This document shows positions 16,675 to 26,509 of a stretch of 64,000 nt of DNA, piece by piece. Both the position numbers and the translations under genes were made by a program. The DNA lies in contig JAJFTO010000002.1 of assembly GCA_021372865.1 (NCBI GenBank), positions 1 to 64,000 of the forward strand. The letters run 5' to 3'. How positions within the stretch are numbered: the stretch's first letter is position 1; the number at the start of each line of letters is the position of its first letter. The DNA comes from Porphyromonadaceae bacterium (lineage in GTDB: Bacteria; Bacteroidota; Bacteroidia; Bacteroidales; Dysgonomonadaceae). Under the pieces are notes generated by a model, which did not search any database, was not told where the DNA came from, and saw nothing but the letters and a program-made list of their open reading frames with translations.

Positions 16675-19391
16675 AAAAATATCAAACGATAAAGAAAGAC
16701 GTAGCCACCGGCGACGATCTCGATTATGGTTTCCTGCGAAAAAAAGGGATGGAGTACATTGAGCAGCTTGCCCGTAATGTGTGGACCGACTACAATGCGC
16801 ACGATCCGGGCATCACCCTGCTCGAAATGCTGAGTTATGCGCTGACCGATCTCGCGGCGCGCATTGAAATGCCCATCGAGAATCTGCTTACCCCGGAAGA
16901 GAACAGCGCTCCGAAAATCGATAAGCAATTTTTCACAGCATCGCATATTTTGACTACCAAACCCGTCAGTGAAGCCGATTACCGGAAGCTGTTCATCGAT
17001 ATTGAAGGGGTGAAAAACTGCTGGCTAGAAACATACCATAAAGCGGTCTGGGTCAACTGTAAAAACAGCAAACTGTCGTACAATGCGAAAGATTTCGAAA
17101 CGGTTCCCCAGGATGACAAAAAGCAATTCGATCTGAAAGGTCTTTATACCATACTTGTTGATTTCGATGATCCGGATAAAGATAAATTCCCGACCGAAAT
17201 GCTGCAGGAAGCCGAAAAAGAACGGATAAAGAAGGAGATCAGATCCCGGTTCCATTCCCATCGTAACCTGTGCGAGGACCTGATCACTGTTCGGGAAGTA
17301 GGAATTCATCCTGTTTCCGTCTGCGCCAGCATTGAACTGGAGCCTGAAGCCGACGAAGAACGGGTACATGCACACGTGATCCATGCCATCGATCACTATT
17401 TCTCTCCTTCGCTCAGGTTTTACTCACTGAAGCAGATGATGGAGAAAGGATACGGTTCCGGAGAAATATTCGAAGGCCCCCTGCTGGAAAACGGATTCAT
17501 TGATCCCGGGGAACTGGAATCCGCTACCCTGCGTACTGAAGTGCGTTTGTCGGATCTAATGCAGTTGATCATGGCGGTCGATGGCGTAAAAATTATCCGG
17601 GATATTTCAATCATAGACTGCAACAATCCCAACGACGACGCAGATGAATGGCTCATCTGCGTGGAACCGGGGAAAAAACCGGTACGTTGTACCGACAGCG
17701 CCTACAGTTATTTTAAAAATGTGTTGCCGGTCAACATCAACAAAAAAAGAGTGGAACTTTACCTCAACGCAATTAAAAAGGAAGAAAAAGAAGCACAGGA
17801 AAACGCCAAGATCGGAATGGAAATAGAGGTACCACAAGGAGTTTATGCCGGCACAAGAGAGACAACGACCATACAGAACGATTTTCCCGACACCTATGGC
17901 ATCGGGCGCAACGGGTTGCCGGCACAGGTGCCCACATCCCGCAAGTCACAGGCAAAACAGCTGAAAGCTTACCTGCTGTTTTTTGATCAGGTGCTGGCTA
18001 CCTATTTTGCCCACCTCGAAAAGGTGAAAGATCTGCTCTCTGTGGACCATCGATTGCAGAAGACCTACTTCACCCAGGCAGTGCAGGATATCAAGGATTT
18101 TGATGAACTGGTGTCGGATTATCCCACCAGCGATCCGGAGCAATTGACCGGGAAGCTGCTCGGCGAGCTGGACAACGATGTTCTGAGAAACAACAAACTA
18201 CTCGATCATCTGATGGCCCGTTTTGCCGAAAAATTCACCGATTATGCCTTCCTAATGAAACAATTGTATGGCAATTACGCCGACACGGCAATCCTTCAGT
18301 CGAAACGAAGCTTTTTAAAAGATTACGACATTACCAGCCGGGAACGGGGCAGTGCATTCAATTATTATCGGCAGCCTGCAGAGATGTTATGGGATACAGA
18401 AAATGTGGCAGGTGTGCAAAAAAGGATTACCCGCCTGGCCGGTATCAAAGATTATTCACGGAGAGATTTGTCGGACTCGATGATTGAGATTTATGACCTG
18501 ATCGATGTTGACGGTATAACCGTATATCGCTGGCGGATTTTTGATCCCGAGGGAGACATCGTTTTGTCGGCCACCGAAAATTATCACACCCCACAGGAAG
18601 CCCGCGACGAAGTATACCATGCCATGGTGAAGATCGTGGAGACTTCTCCCGAAACGATCGAAACAGCATTTGAAAATGTTATACCCGACGAGGCAGTCAT
18701 TGGAAACTTTGAAATACAGATTTCAGCTACGGGCAAATATTCTTTCAACGTGCTCGACAGGGATGCTGATCCGGAAGGGCCAGACAGAGTGATTGCCCGC
18801 CAGTACACTTACCATGAAGCACAGGACGAAATAAAGGAAGCCATTCTCGAAATAATTGTATTGATGACAGGGATCTTTACTGAAGAAGGCATGCTCCTGA
18901 TCGAACACATCCTGCTCCGTCCCGACGTAACTGCCGCAACAGTGCCGCAGGATCAGTTCATGACCATCTGCGGCGACGACTGCAGCGGGTGTCACCCTGT
19001 TGATCCTTACTCCTTCAGGGTGACCGTGGTCTTACCCGGATGGACATACCGCTTTGCAAACATCGATTTTCGCAATTTTCTTGCGGAACTCATCCGAAAA
19101 GAGTTACCCGCCCATGTGCTGGCGCGGATATGCTGGGTGGGTTACCAAAAGGGGCAGGCAACCGATGAAGAGAACGATATGCTTCGACTGGAAAAAGCAT
19201 ACAAAGCATTCCTACTGGCGAAGACCAATTTGGAGCAGAAACAAGATGAAGAAAAATTGAAGGAACTGAACAAGATATTGAATGAATTAAATTCAGTTTA
19301 TCCTACCGGGAAACTGATCGATTGCGATGAGGAAGATGAAACACTGGAAGGCAGGATTATCCTTGGCCGTACCAACATAGGAAATATTTAA
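16662..19391 (+). CDS. Baseplate protein (Afp12-like)
   Basis: About 909 aa. The N-terminal segment contains LARNVWTDYNAHDPGITLLEMLSYALTDLA (residues ~31-60; shown here in part), the diagnostic motif of the Afp12/Pvc12 baseplate family. Afp12 pairs with Afp11 to build wedges. ATG 16662 (MSELKKYQTIKKDV) is chosen; an in-frame TTG at 16632 would deepen the overlap with the preceding gene. The C-terminus is Glu/Lys-rich and helical, then ends in EGRIILGRTNIGNI. Confidence 0.9.
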   Translation: MSELKKYQTIKKDVATGDDLDYGFLRKKGMEYIEQLARNVWTDYNAHDPGITLLEMLSYALTDLAARIEMPIENLLTPEENSAPKIDKQFFTASHILTTKPVSEADYRKLFIDIEGVKNCWLETYHKAVWVNCKNSKLSYNAKDFETVPQDDKKQFDLKGLYTILVDFDDPDKDKFPTEMLQEAEKERIKKEIRSRFHSHRNLCEDLITVREVGIHPVSVCASIELEPEADEERVHAHVIHAIDHYFSPSLRFYSLKQMMEKGYGSGEIFEGPLLENGFIDPGELESATLRTEVRLSDLMQLIMAVDGVKIIRDISIIDCNNPNDDADEWLICVEPGKKPVRCTDSAYSYFKNVLPVNINKKRVELYLNAIKKEEKEAQENAKIGMEIEVPQGVYAGTRETTTIQNDFPDTYGIGRNGLPAQVPTSRKSQAKQLKAYLLFFDQVLATYFAHLEKVKDLLSVDHRLQKTYFTQAVQDIKDFDELVSDYPTSDPEQLTGKLLGELDNDVLRNNKLLDHLMARFAEKFTDYAFLMKQLYGNYADTAILQSKRSFLKDYDITSRERGSAFNYYRQPAEMLWDTENVAGVQKRITRLAGIKDYSRRDLSDSMIEIYDLIDVDGITVYRWRIFDPEGDIVLSATENYHTPQEARDEVYHAMVKIVETSPETIETAFENVIPDEAVIGNFEIQISATGKYSFNVLDRDADPEGPDRVIARQYTYHEAQDEIKEAILEIIVLMTGIFTEEGMLLIEHILLRPDVTAATVPQDQFMTICGDDCSGCHPVDPYSFRVTVVLPGWTYRFANIDFRNFLAELIRKELPAHVLARICWVGYQKGQATDEENDMLRLEKAYKAFLLAKTNLEQKQDEEKLKELNKILNELNSVYPTGKLIDCDEEDETLEGRIILGRTNIGNI

Positions 19392-19401
19392 TACATAAGC
19401 T

Positions 19402-22400
19402 ATGGCAGAAAAATTAAGTGGCATCACCACACAGTACCATACATTCGTCGATAACCAGGTGTTGACGAAAGATCAACTGAATGAGTTCATCGATTATTTT
19501 GAAGATCAACACCGGTTGTCGCGTGTTTTCCTGCACGGGGTAGGCATTGTCTGCGGTTTTAAGCTGCAACTCAATAGTACGGAAAAAGCAGTGACGATAA
19601 CCCAGGGTGTGGGCGTCACAACCGATGGAGACCTGATCCTGCTCCGTAAAAACATCACCGGCACACCGGAAAAATCCATCGATCTGAAAGAGATTCAATT
19701 GACTCACTTCCGGAAATTCGGGGATAATTTTGCCAACTACCCCTTTTTCAGAAAAAAAGTGGAGGGTAGCGAAACAGAAACCACGATGGATTTATGGGAG
19801 ATCCTGCCTGGGCAAACCGAAGGGGAAAAGCCGTTGGCAGAGCTGCCCGGACTGGAGAACAAGGTGGTAGTACTCTACCTTGAATCCTATGCCAAAGAGG
19901 GTGATTTGTGTACCAGTATCGATTGCGACAACCAGGGGATCGAGCAGGTTGCACGGCTCAGAATATTAATGGTTTCAAAAGAGGACGCAGCGTACATAGT
20001 CAAAAAAGACGCTCTCTTTTCCAAACATGAAAGGGCCGATCAATATTTCGACCTCCCGGAAGTGGCTGTACCCCGTGTCATTTTGAATCCGAACAACGCT
20101 TCCACTTATGAAAACCTCAAACTGGCTTTTCATCAGGCAATAAACGACAAGACATTCTTCAGCAACCTCTCTGCAGGAATCACAAAAATCCTGAAAGATT
20201 TTGATGCGATCCTGCAAATGAAATTGCCTGCAAACACTTTGACTTCCCTTCTGGCTAAACTGAATGAAATTGCAGGATCCGGCAGTTTCAGCATCCCGTT
20301 TAACATCCAGTACCGTTACGACTTCTTTAAAGATGTGACGGACACCTACCTGGAAATCAAGGCGATCCTCTTCTCACTAAGAGAAGCGTGCTGCCCCGAT
20401 ATTCATGCTTTTCCCAAACATCTGCTTCTCGGGAGCCTCGATGAAACAGACAGCCCGGTAAAACATTTCCGCCACGGGTTCTACAAATCACCTACACTGA
20501 CATGCGATTCCGGCAAGCTCGAAGCATGCCGGAGTCTGGTACTGCGACTGATAGAAATCATTGGCAGTTTTGGCGAAAAACCGGGAGAGATAAAAATTAC
20601 TCCTTCCAAAAAAATAGGGTCACTGGGTGATCGTGCCATTCCGTTTTATTATACTGTCGATCTTCCATTGCTGGAGTACTGGAATCATGACAAAACCAAA
20701 AAAATTGCCCAGGATACCAACCTGAGCTATCACCGCGAAAAGCTGGCCAAATTGCCGCATATCCAGAATCCGTTACGCTACAACATCGACAACTTCGATT
20801 TTTACCGCATTGAGGGTCATCAGGGAAAAGATTACAAAACAGCGCTCGAGGAGATCAACGATCAAAAAGAAAAGTACGGACTTGCATTCGACGTAAAAAC
20901 GTTGTCGGTGAACCTGAATACCGAAAATCTGAACATTGACGATTATGAATGTGAATTTGAGGATCTGAAAGTATTGTTGAGTGCCTGGACAGCTGAACAG
21001 GAATGCATTCTCGCACAGGTTGCGTCGTTTTTCTCCGGATTCAGCCTCGTGAGCCCGGGTGCCAATGTAAAGGACCCCATCCTAACCCACCAGGCAAAGG
21101 TTGCTTCACCCACCACAGGTGAAAAAGTCAATGTTACACGTCTGGCAGCCGGTTCTGGCACCACAGGTAACGTCAGCAAGGTTTATGCATTCCGTGACAG
21201 TGTGATTCCCGACAACCTCACCACCGAAAAAGATGCACTGGGAAGTATCCTGATAAAGGCCTATGAAGAAACGAAAGGCGGCTCGGTCAACGATGTGATC
21301 GCCAGGTCCAAAACCATGGTGGAGTCACAGCTTTCCGACGAAATCTGGAGAGACCGGCCTGAAATAAAAACATTTGTCATTGATCAGTCCATTGAACTGC
21401 TGGCATGGTCCAACGAATTGGTGACGAAAATGCCGGGAAGCATACTTGATTTCACAGTGAATCAGGTCGATAAATACAAGCTCACTCTGGAAGAACTATG
21501 TAAGCGGGTCAAACAAATGAAAAACCGCTATCAGCAGATCGAACTGAGTCAGAGCCTGAAATTATTCATGGACCTGTTAATCAATCAGCTTTCCCAGGTT
21601 TGCTGCTCGGGCAAAAAGCTGGAAATCCTGTTCGAAGAGATCGACAACCGAAAGAAAAGGATCCTGCTCCGGCTGCAGCTGGCAAAGTTTATTGAAAAAC
21701 ACCCGGGACTTGAACACAAGGCAGGGGTACAACCGGGAGGTACCTTTGTGCTGGTTTACACCAACAAAATTCAGTCCAAACCAATACGTACGATAAGCTC
21801 TGGGAGATATGACATAGCTGATAATCTTGCCATTGCAGGGATTAAGTCATCTTCATTTGAAGAGACAGAAAAACGTATTTCCCTGATCGAGAAATTTACC
21901 GAATATCTGAAAAAAGAGAATCCGGGGGACGAAGAGATATTGAGAGTCGAGGCGCTGATGAAGGAAGAACAATCCTGGCTTTTAGAAAGAATACCGGCAA
22001 CTGCCAACATTCCGGACCACACGGTGGTAGCCGACTTTTCCCTACCGTATCTCTGTTGTTCCGACTGTGCCCCGGTGAACTTCATCATTCAAAAACCGCC
22101 TGCGAGACTACGGCTTGAGAAAGACAGCTGGTGTCTCGGAGCTGAGCCGGGTGTCATCCTCTATGAGGTTTCACCGCCCGATGGAGTCATCGCGCCCGTT
22201 CCTGCCACCGAAGGAATGACCATTGGAGAAGGAAAGATCACGATTGATCCCGGAACATTCCCTGCAGACAGGTTTGGCCAGGCCATTCATTTCACCGTGA
22301 ACCAGCAGGTAACCGATGCGCAGCTAACCGTGTATAAAGCACCGCAGGCCGACTTCGAAGCGCCTGAAAAAGTTGAGATTGGGCAGGAGGTTGTATTCAA

Positions 22401-23160
22401 ACCGTTCGGTGATACCGGAGGTGCATCTTTCCTTTGGGATTTCGGTGACGGCACCAGTTCCACGGAAGAAAGTCCGACCCACACATACAAAGCGTTACCG
22501 GGAACCAACGATAATATCGTTGTGGTAAAGCTGACTGTGACAGGGCCGAATGATGTCTGCACTGACACTGCAGAACATCCGATCCAACTCTTCGAGAAAG
22601 AAGAACCGCCAGTAAACACCTGCATGGAAACAGCCAAAGAGGGTATGTGGGCAGACCTTAAAAACTTACAGACGCTGCAGCTTCCCGGCTCCAATTTTGT
22701 GGAACCGATCTGGGTTTCTACCAGCGAATTATATGGTGGAACAGCCAACTTTGGAAAGGGAGTACTCGACGATGCAGACAATTTCCTGACCGGAAATCAC
22801 AACGACAGACTGGAGGAAATGTTCTCCCATGTATGGGAAGAGACATCGAAGTGGATCATGGAGCTTTCCGGTAATCCCGACAGTGAGGAGTTTCAGCATC
22901 TGGTGCAACTTTTGGTTTTGCAGCTGCGGTTATTCTACAATGTAACTGGTTGTCAGCAAAACGAGGTACTCGATAAATCGGGTGAACTGCTGAAGCGCTT
23001 GCTGGAACAGATTGTTACCATCCTCAAAAATTTGCGGGAACGTGATATTAAACTGCCGGAATCGTTCCGTCCATTTTTGGAAGAATGGGCAAAAAGAGTA
23101 TCCGGCAAGGGGATTTTGGAAGAACATGTCAAATTTATTTTAGACAATAACCTGGTGTAA
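19402..23160 (+). CDS. 1252-aa eCIS protein with PKD domain
   Basis: The longest gene of the locus. The N-terminal ~120 residues (YHTFVDNQVLTKDQLNEF, DQHRLSRVFLHGVGIVCGF, ITQGVGVTTDGDLI) look like a beta-structured attachment domain. A long helical middle follows. A PKD Ig-like domain lies at about residues 960-1055, with its core WDFGDGTSSTEESPTHTY near residue 1012. The C-terminal ~190 residues are helical. PKD domains mediate protein or carbohydrate contacts. Its place after Afp12, where Afp13 (fibre) sits in Afp, suggests a baseplate-peripheral or target-binding role. There is no signal peptide. I do not recognise the full-length family. Confidence 0.8.
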   Translation: MAEKLSGITTQYHTFVDNQVLTKDQLNEFIDYFEDQHRLSRVFLHGVGIVCGFKLQLNSTEKAVTITQGVGVTTDGDLILLRKNITGTPEKSIDLKEIQLTHFRKFGDNFANYPFFRKKVEGSETETTMDLWEILPGQTEGEKPLAELPGLENKVVVLYLESYAKEGDLCTSIDCDNQGIEQVARLRILMVSKEDAAYIVKKDALFSKHERADQYFDLPEVAVPRVILNPNNASTYENLKLAFHQAINDKTFFSNLSAGITKILKDFDAILQMKLPANTLTSLLAKLNEIAGSGSFSIPFNIQYRYDFFKDVTDTYLEIKAILFSLREACCPDIHAFPKHLLLGSLDETDSPVKHFRHGFYKSPTLTCDSGKLEACRSLVLRLIEIIGSFGEKPGEIKITPSKKIGSLGDRAIPFYYTVDLPLLEYWNHDKTKKIAQDTNLSYHREKLAKLPHIQNPLRYNIDNFDFYRIEGHQGKDYKTALEEINDQKEKYGLAFDVKTLSVNLNTENLNIDDYECEFEDLKVLLSAWTAEQECILAQVASFFSGFSLVSPGANVKDPILTHQAKVASPTTGEKVNVTRLAAGSGTTGNVSKVYAFRDSVIPDNLTTEKDALGSILIKAYEETKGGSVNDVIARSKTMVESQLSDEIWRDRPEIKTFVIDQSIELLAWSNELVTKMPGSILDFTVNQVDKYKLTLEELCKRVKQMKNRYQQIELSQSLKLFMDLLINQLSQVCCSGKKLEILFEEIDNRKKRILLRLQLAKFIEKHPGLEHKAGVQPGGTFVLVYTNKIQSKPIRTISSGRYDIADNLAIAGIKSSSFEETEKRISLIEKFTEYLKKENPGDEEILRVEALMKEEQSWLLERIPATANIPDHTVVADFSLPYLCCSDCAPVNFIIQKPPARLRLEKDSWCLGAEPGVILYEVSPPDGVIAPVPATEGMTIGEGKITIDPGTFPADRFGQAIHFTVNQQVTDAQLTVYKAPQADFEAPEKVEIGQEVVFKPFGDTGGASFLWDFGDGTSSTEESPTHTYKALPGTNDNIVVVKLTVTGPNDVCTDTAEHPIQLFEKEEPPVNTCMETAKEGMWADLKNLQTLQLPGSNFVEPIWVSTSELYGGTANFGKGVLDDADNFLTGNHNDRLEEMFSHVWEETSKWIMELSGNPDSEEFQHLVQLLVLQLRLFYNVTGCQQNEVLDKSGELLKRLLEQIVTILKNLRERDIKLPESFRPFLEEWAKRVSGKGILEEHVKFILDNNLV

Positions 23161-23161
23161 T

Positions 23162-24667
23162 TTGAAAGTAAGCCCACATATCATTGACAAAGTGTTTGTC
23201 GAGGTGAACACTAGAAGTATGGCGACTGCCACAGCGGTCAGGGACAACATTGCCGGCCTGCTGGAGCAACGTATATTTCCCAAACTTGCAGAAATGCTGG
23301 ATGAACTGAATTCGGGAGACAGGGTGATACGTTTTTATACTTTCGATCTAAACATAAGTCTTCCGGGAGACGATCCGGTTCACAGACTGGAAGCGGCACT
23401 GACCAGTCAGCTTTCCCGGGAGATAGCGGCCATAACAGGATCCCAGGAAAGGGGATGGGACAGCGATACGGTTTACACAGAAATGGAGATTATTCCGGTT
23501 GAGAAAAACAGAGAGGAGCTCTTTTTCCATTTTCTTGAGAAAGGTTATCTACCATGGTATGGCTCCAAAGAACAGTTTGAAGAATTATTACAGCCACTGC
23601 ACTGGAAGGTTCATCTCGGGAAGCCGGAATTTTTGAACCGGTTGATCCGTTTATTAAAATCGAAAACCAGTATACGCGATCGGTTTATCTTTCAAATCGG
23701 CGATGAACATCAAAAAAAATTTCTTCAACAACTCAATCCGATAGCCGGAAAAGAGGTGGCTACACTTTATGGCTTCTTTGACAAATTTTCTCCCGCGACT
23801 CATCACATTTTTTACCGGTTTATACTGGATGTCTCCTTAGGAATTGAGACTGATCAGTTGTTTTTCTCTTCACAACAATTGATTGAATCACTGGAAAATA
23901 GATTGAGAAAACAGAATGATGACCAGTACAGGCAATTTTTCAGTGAACTGATCGGACTCGTGCAAAAGAGTAGTCATTTATCAGATCAGGAGAAAGAGAA
24001 GATCAAAACAGTTTTATCAGCGTCTGTCACAGAATATGAGGCTGACATTACCGTACTGCGGGGAAAGGACGGTCTGGATAAACTTCCGGTGAAAAATGAA
24101 GAGAAAGATGTGGAAAAACTTTCGGGAACAAATGAAGATACAGTGGAACTATTTCCGGAAACGGGTGAAGAAGGTATCGCTGTACAAAACGGGGGACTCA
24201 TATTACTGCATCCATTCTTGAAACAGTTTTTCAGGGCAATTGAAATTCTTGATGAAAAAGAGCGGATAAAAAAATCGGCATTTCACTTGGCCATTCAGAC
24301 ACTGCATTACCTGGCTACAGGCAATAACGATTTTTTTGAAGGCGACCTCCTTTTTGAGAAATTCCTCTGCGGCGTATCGCTCGCAATGCCTGTGGAAAGA
24401 GAAAGTTTGCTTTCTGAGCATATAAAGGAGGAATGCGGGCAACTTTTACGCGAAGTGATCAGGCTGTGGCCTGCACTAAAGAACAGTTCACCGGACGGAC
24501 TGCGTCAACTGTTTATCCAACGAAACGGGAAGCTGATGCGGGAAGAACGCAATTTTAAATTATTGATGGAACGGAAAGCCCAGGACATCCTGCTCGACAA
24601 ACTGAGCTGGAATATTTCGTTGGCGAAAATTCCATGGAGAAAAGAGCTATTATTTGTGGAGTGGTAA
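23162..24667 (+). CDS. Contractile injection system tape-measure protein (Afp14-like)
   Basis: About 501 aa. HIIDKVFVEVNTRSMATA at residues 6-23 matches the conserved opening of the CIS tape-measure family (Afp14), thought to set particle length. The start appears to be TTG 23162, 1 nt after the previous stop; the first in-frame ATG (23219) would remove most of this motif. The body is helical and hydrophilic. A Glu/Asp-rich stretch around residues 315-335 precedes ILLHPFLKQFFRAIEIL, which recurs in the family. No transmembrane segment is evident. Confidence 0.88.
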   Translation: MKVSPHIIDKVFVEVNTRSMATATAVRDNIAGLLEQRIFPKLAEMLDELNSGDRVIRFYTFDLNISLPGDDPVHRLEAALTSQLSREIAAITGSQERGWDSDTVYTEMEIIPVEKNREELFFHFLEKGYLPWYGSKEQFEELLQPLHWKVHLGKPEFLNRLIRLLKSKTSIRDRFIFQIGDEHQKKFLQQLNPIAGKEVATLYGFFDKFSPATHHIFYRFILDVSLGIETDQLFFSSQQLIESLENRLRKQNDDQYRQFFSELIGLVQKSSHLSDQEKEKIKTVLSASVTEYEADITVLRGKDGLDKLPVKNEEKDVEKLSGTNEDTVELFPETGEEGIAVQNGGLILLHPFLKQFFRAIEILDEKERIKKSAFHLAIQTLHYLATGNNDFFEGDLLFEKFLCGVSLAMPVERESLLSEHIKEECGQLLREVIRLWPALKNSSPDGLRQLFIQRNGKLMREERNFKLLMERKAQDILLDKLSWNISLAKIPWRKELLFVEW

Positions 24668-24730
24668 GTAAAAAAGCATGTACAGGACAATACGTAATTT
24701 GTACTGATAAATTGAAAACAAACAGATCAT
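24668..24730. other. Gap before the putative cargo gene
   Basis: The 63-bp gap between tape measure and DUF4157 gene is one of the longer intervals inside the locus. GTACA at 24679-24683 and TGTAC at 24700-24704 form a short inverted repeat around TACGTA. No good TAnnTTTG element is present (TAATTTG is one base short). Separate expression of the cargo cannot be shown. Confidence 0.3.
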
Positions 24731-25999
24731 ATGACAAAGACGATACAAAAATCTCAGAAGACGCCGAATACCGGTGTCACAAATAATGTGACGAGTAAGC
24801 CGTTTTTCACTAAGAATGAGAGTAGCTCATTCTTTCCACAAGAAAATTCATTCAAGAACGAGTCTATTTTTCGACCCCGAGAGAAGAGTGACATGATTCA
24901 CAACAACACGGGAATACCCGATCAGTTAAAGAAAGGCATTGAAAATCTATCAGGAATAAGTATTTCAGATGTGAAAGTTCATCGAAACTCTTCACGTCCC
25001 AAGCAACTCGACGCCCTTGCATACACACAGGGTACGGATATATACGTCGCCCCTGGACAGGAAAAACTCCTGCCACATGAAGCATGGCATGTAATACAGC
25101 AGAAACAGGGAAGGGTGACTCCTACAGGAAGACTGGGAAGAGATCATATCAATGATAATGTCACACTCGAACAGGAAGCAACAGAAATGGGAAATAAAGC
25201 ATTACATACCAACGACATACATCCTAATCCAGTTTATAAGAGCAGTAATCAGTCTGTTCATGATATTCAGCGCTTCGGAGTGATTCAAAGAGAGCCCATC
25301 CCAGCCAGTGCGATTATTCTGGATGTAAATGCGTCGGCTGAAACAGTACTTCAGCTCTTAATTGCCACAGCTGGTGCTACCAGTCGTCAGTATAGTAGTG
25401 TAAACTGGAGGAACATGTTTTTGGGAGTGATAACCCAGCAACTACGGGGAAGATCACTGGGAACCATTACTCATACCTGGAGAGACAACGCCGGGTTAGA
25501 TTGCGACTGGTCGGTCACGATTAATTTTGACCAGACAGGTGCAAACAGGACCTCCAGACCCACTGAACAAAGAGACATCACCAATGCTTCCGGGGGATCT
25601 TCCTCTAACAGTCTGGGGAGTAGTCTGAGCGACACATCCGGATCGAGCGTCTCGTTAACAGGCGGATCGAGCAGTTCGGTTGGGGTAGAGTCAGGTCCTG
25701 TCAGTGCAGAGGCGGGTAGCAACAGAAGCGGGACAGTAGGCCTGAGCGACTCGCATACCAGTGAAAGTAGCGGGTCATCGGGAGGGGGGTTAAGTGCAGG
25801 CTCCTCTGCTGTCAGCAGAGAGTCAGTCACCAGATATCTGGCCTCTCTAAGAGTAAATATTGATTGTACTGCTGAAGCCGCTTACAGCAACTGGGATATC
25901 ATAAATCCCGTAAAGTGGGGAGCTCATCTGGCAGGAAGACAACACCAGAATTATACATTTTTCATTGGGACATTAACCTATGATTTACCAAACTATTGA
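24731..25999 (+). CDS. DUF4157 (eCIS core) protein, putative cargo/effector
   Basis: 422 aa. Residues 1-60 are polar and probably disordered. Residues ~62-150 form the DUF4157 domain (LSGISISDVKVHRNS, GTDIYVAPGQEKLLPHEAWHVIQQKQG) with an intact HExxH-type motif at 116-120. A VIQRE segment follows, a recurrent junction in DUF4157 proteins. Residues ~185-280 are a unique domain with GTITHTWRDNAGLDCDWSV. Residues ~285-362 are Ser/Gly/Thr-rich low-complexity sequence. The C-terminal ~60 residues contain YSNWDIINPVKWGAHLAG and end in GTLTYDLPNY. DUF4157 is the marker domain of eCIS-associated cargo. The toxic or signalling activity is not recognised. Confidence 0.85.
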   Translation: MTKTIQKSQKTPNTGVTNNVTSKPFFTKNESSSFFPQENSFKNESIFRPREKSDMIHNNTGIPDQLKKGIENLSGISISDVKVHRNSSRPKQLDALAYTQGTDIYVAPGQEKLLPHEAWHVIQQKQGRVTPTGRLGRDHINDNVTLEQEATEMGNKALHTNDIHPNPVYKSSNQSVHDIQRFGVIQREPIPASAIILDVNASAETVLQLLIATAGATSRQYSSVNWRNMFLGVITQQLRGRSLGTITHTWRDNAGLDCDWSVTINFDQTGANRTSRPTEQRDITNASGGSSSNSLGSSLSDTSGSSVSLTGGSSSSVGVESGPVSAEAGSNRSGTVGLSDSHTSESSGSSGGGLSAGSSAVSRESVTRYLASLRVNIDCTAEAAYSNWDIINPVKWGAHLAGRQHQNYTFFIGTLTYDLPNY

Positions 26000-26063
26000 C
26001 ATGCCAGCATTTCCACAGGCTGTTCCGTTCGTGCTTTTCTAAAAACAGTTAATTCAACAAGAG

Positions 26064-26417
26064 ATGAATGCCAAAACTATCATCAATTTTGACGGACTCA
26101 CTTTCCTGGACGAACTTGAGACAATATATGGTTCTCATGGAATGGAAGGTGTCATCAAACTTGCAACAGAGCAGATCCCTATCGGTCAGACTATCAGACT
26201 GCAACAGCATCCGGATCCAAATCATGAGATTGTTTACAGAATTGAACGAGTAGTCATTTCATCGGTCGATCAGGGTGCAATGCTATGGTCCATGGGGAAT
26301 ACACTTTCGGGTTCTCTGATCCGGAGCATGCAGCTACCCTACGTTGACATTCCTTTTCAAATAGAGATCTACGGAAGACCGGACAATACAGGCATTACTT
26401 CACGCGAGGATGTATGA
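26064..26417 (+). CDS. Unrecognised 117-aa protein in the eCIS locus
   Basis: A small soluble protein between the DUF4157 gene and the ATPase gene. It contains FLDELETIYGSHGMEGVIKLATEQIP and RIERVVISSVDQGAMLWSMGNTL. No motif, signal peptide or membrane helix is seen. Same-strand placement 64 nt after the cargo candidate fits a loader, chaperone or second small cargo. These roles cannot be told apart from sequence alone. Confidence 0.65.
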   Translation: MNAKTIINFDGLTFLDELETIYGSHGMEGVIKLATEQIPIGQTIRLQQHPDPNHEIVYRIERVVISSVDQGAMLWSMGNTLSGSLIRSMQLPYVDIPFQIEIYGRPDNTGITSREDV

Positions 26418-26509
26418 AGGATTTGCAACAAACAAGGTAAACGTGTAAATAGATATTCAATGCAGTATACGACCCAAGTTGAATCAACAAAATAAACAAC
26501 CCGTTTCTA

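Noticed and set aside
24731..25999. Active secreted metalloprotease call for the DUF4157 protein
   Set aside because: HEAWH resembles HExxH, but the third zinc ligand and a protease fold are not evident, and the domain is best known as an eCIS-associated marker. Peptidase activity is not claimed.
26001..26042. Short ORF MPAFPQAVPFVLF between cargo and orphan genes
   Set aside because: Only 13 codons, no ribosome-binding site of note and no family recognised; most likely chance.
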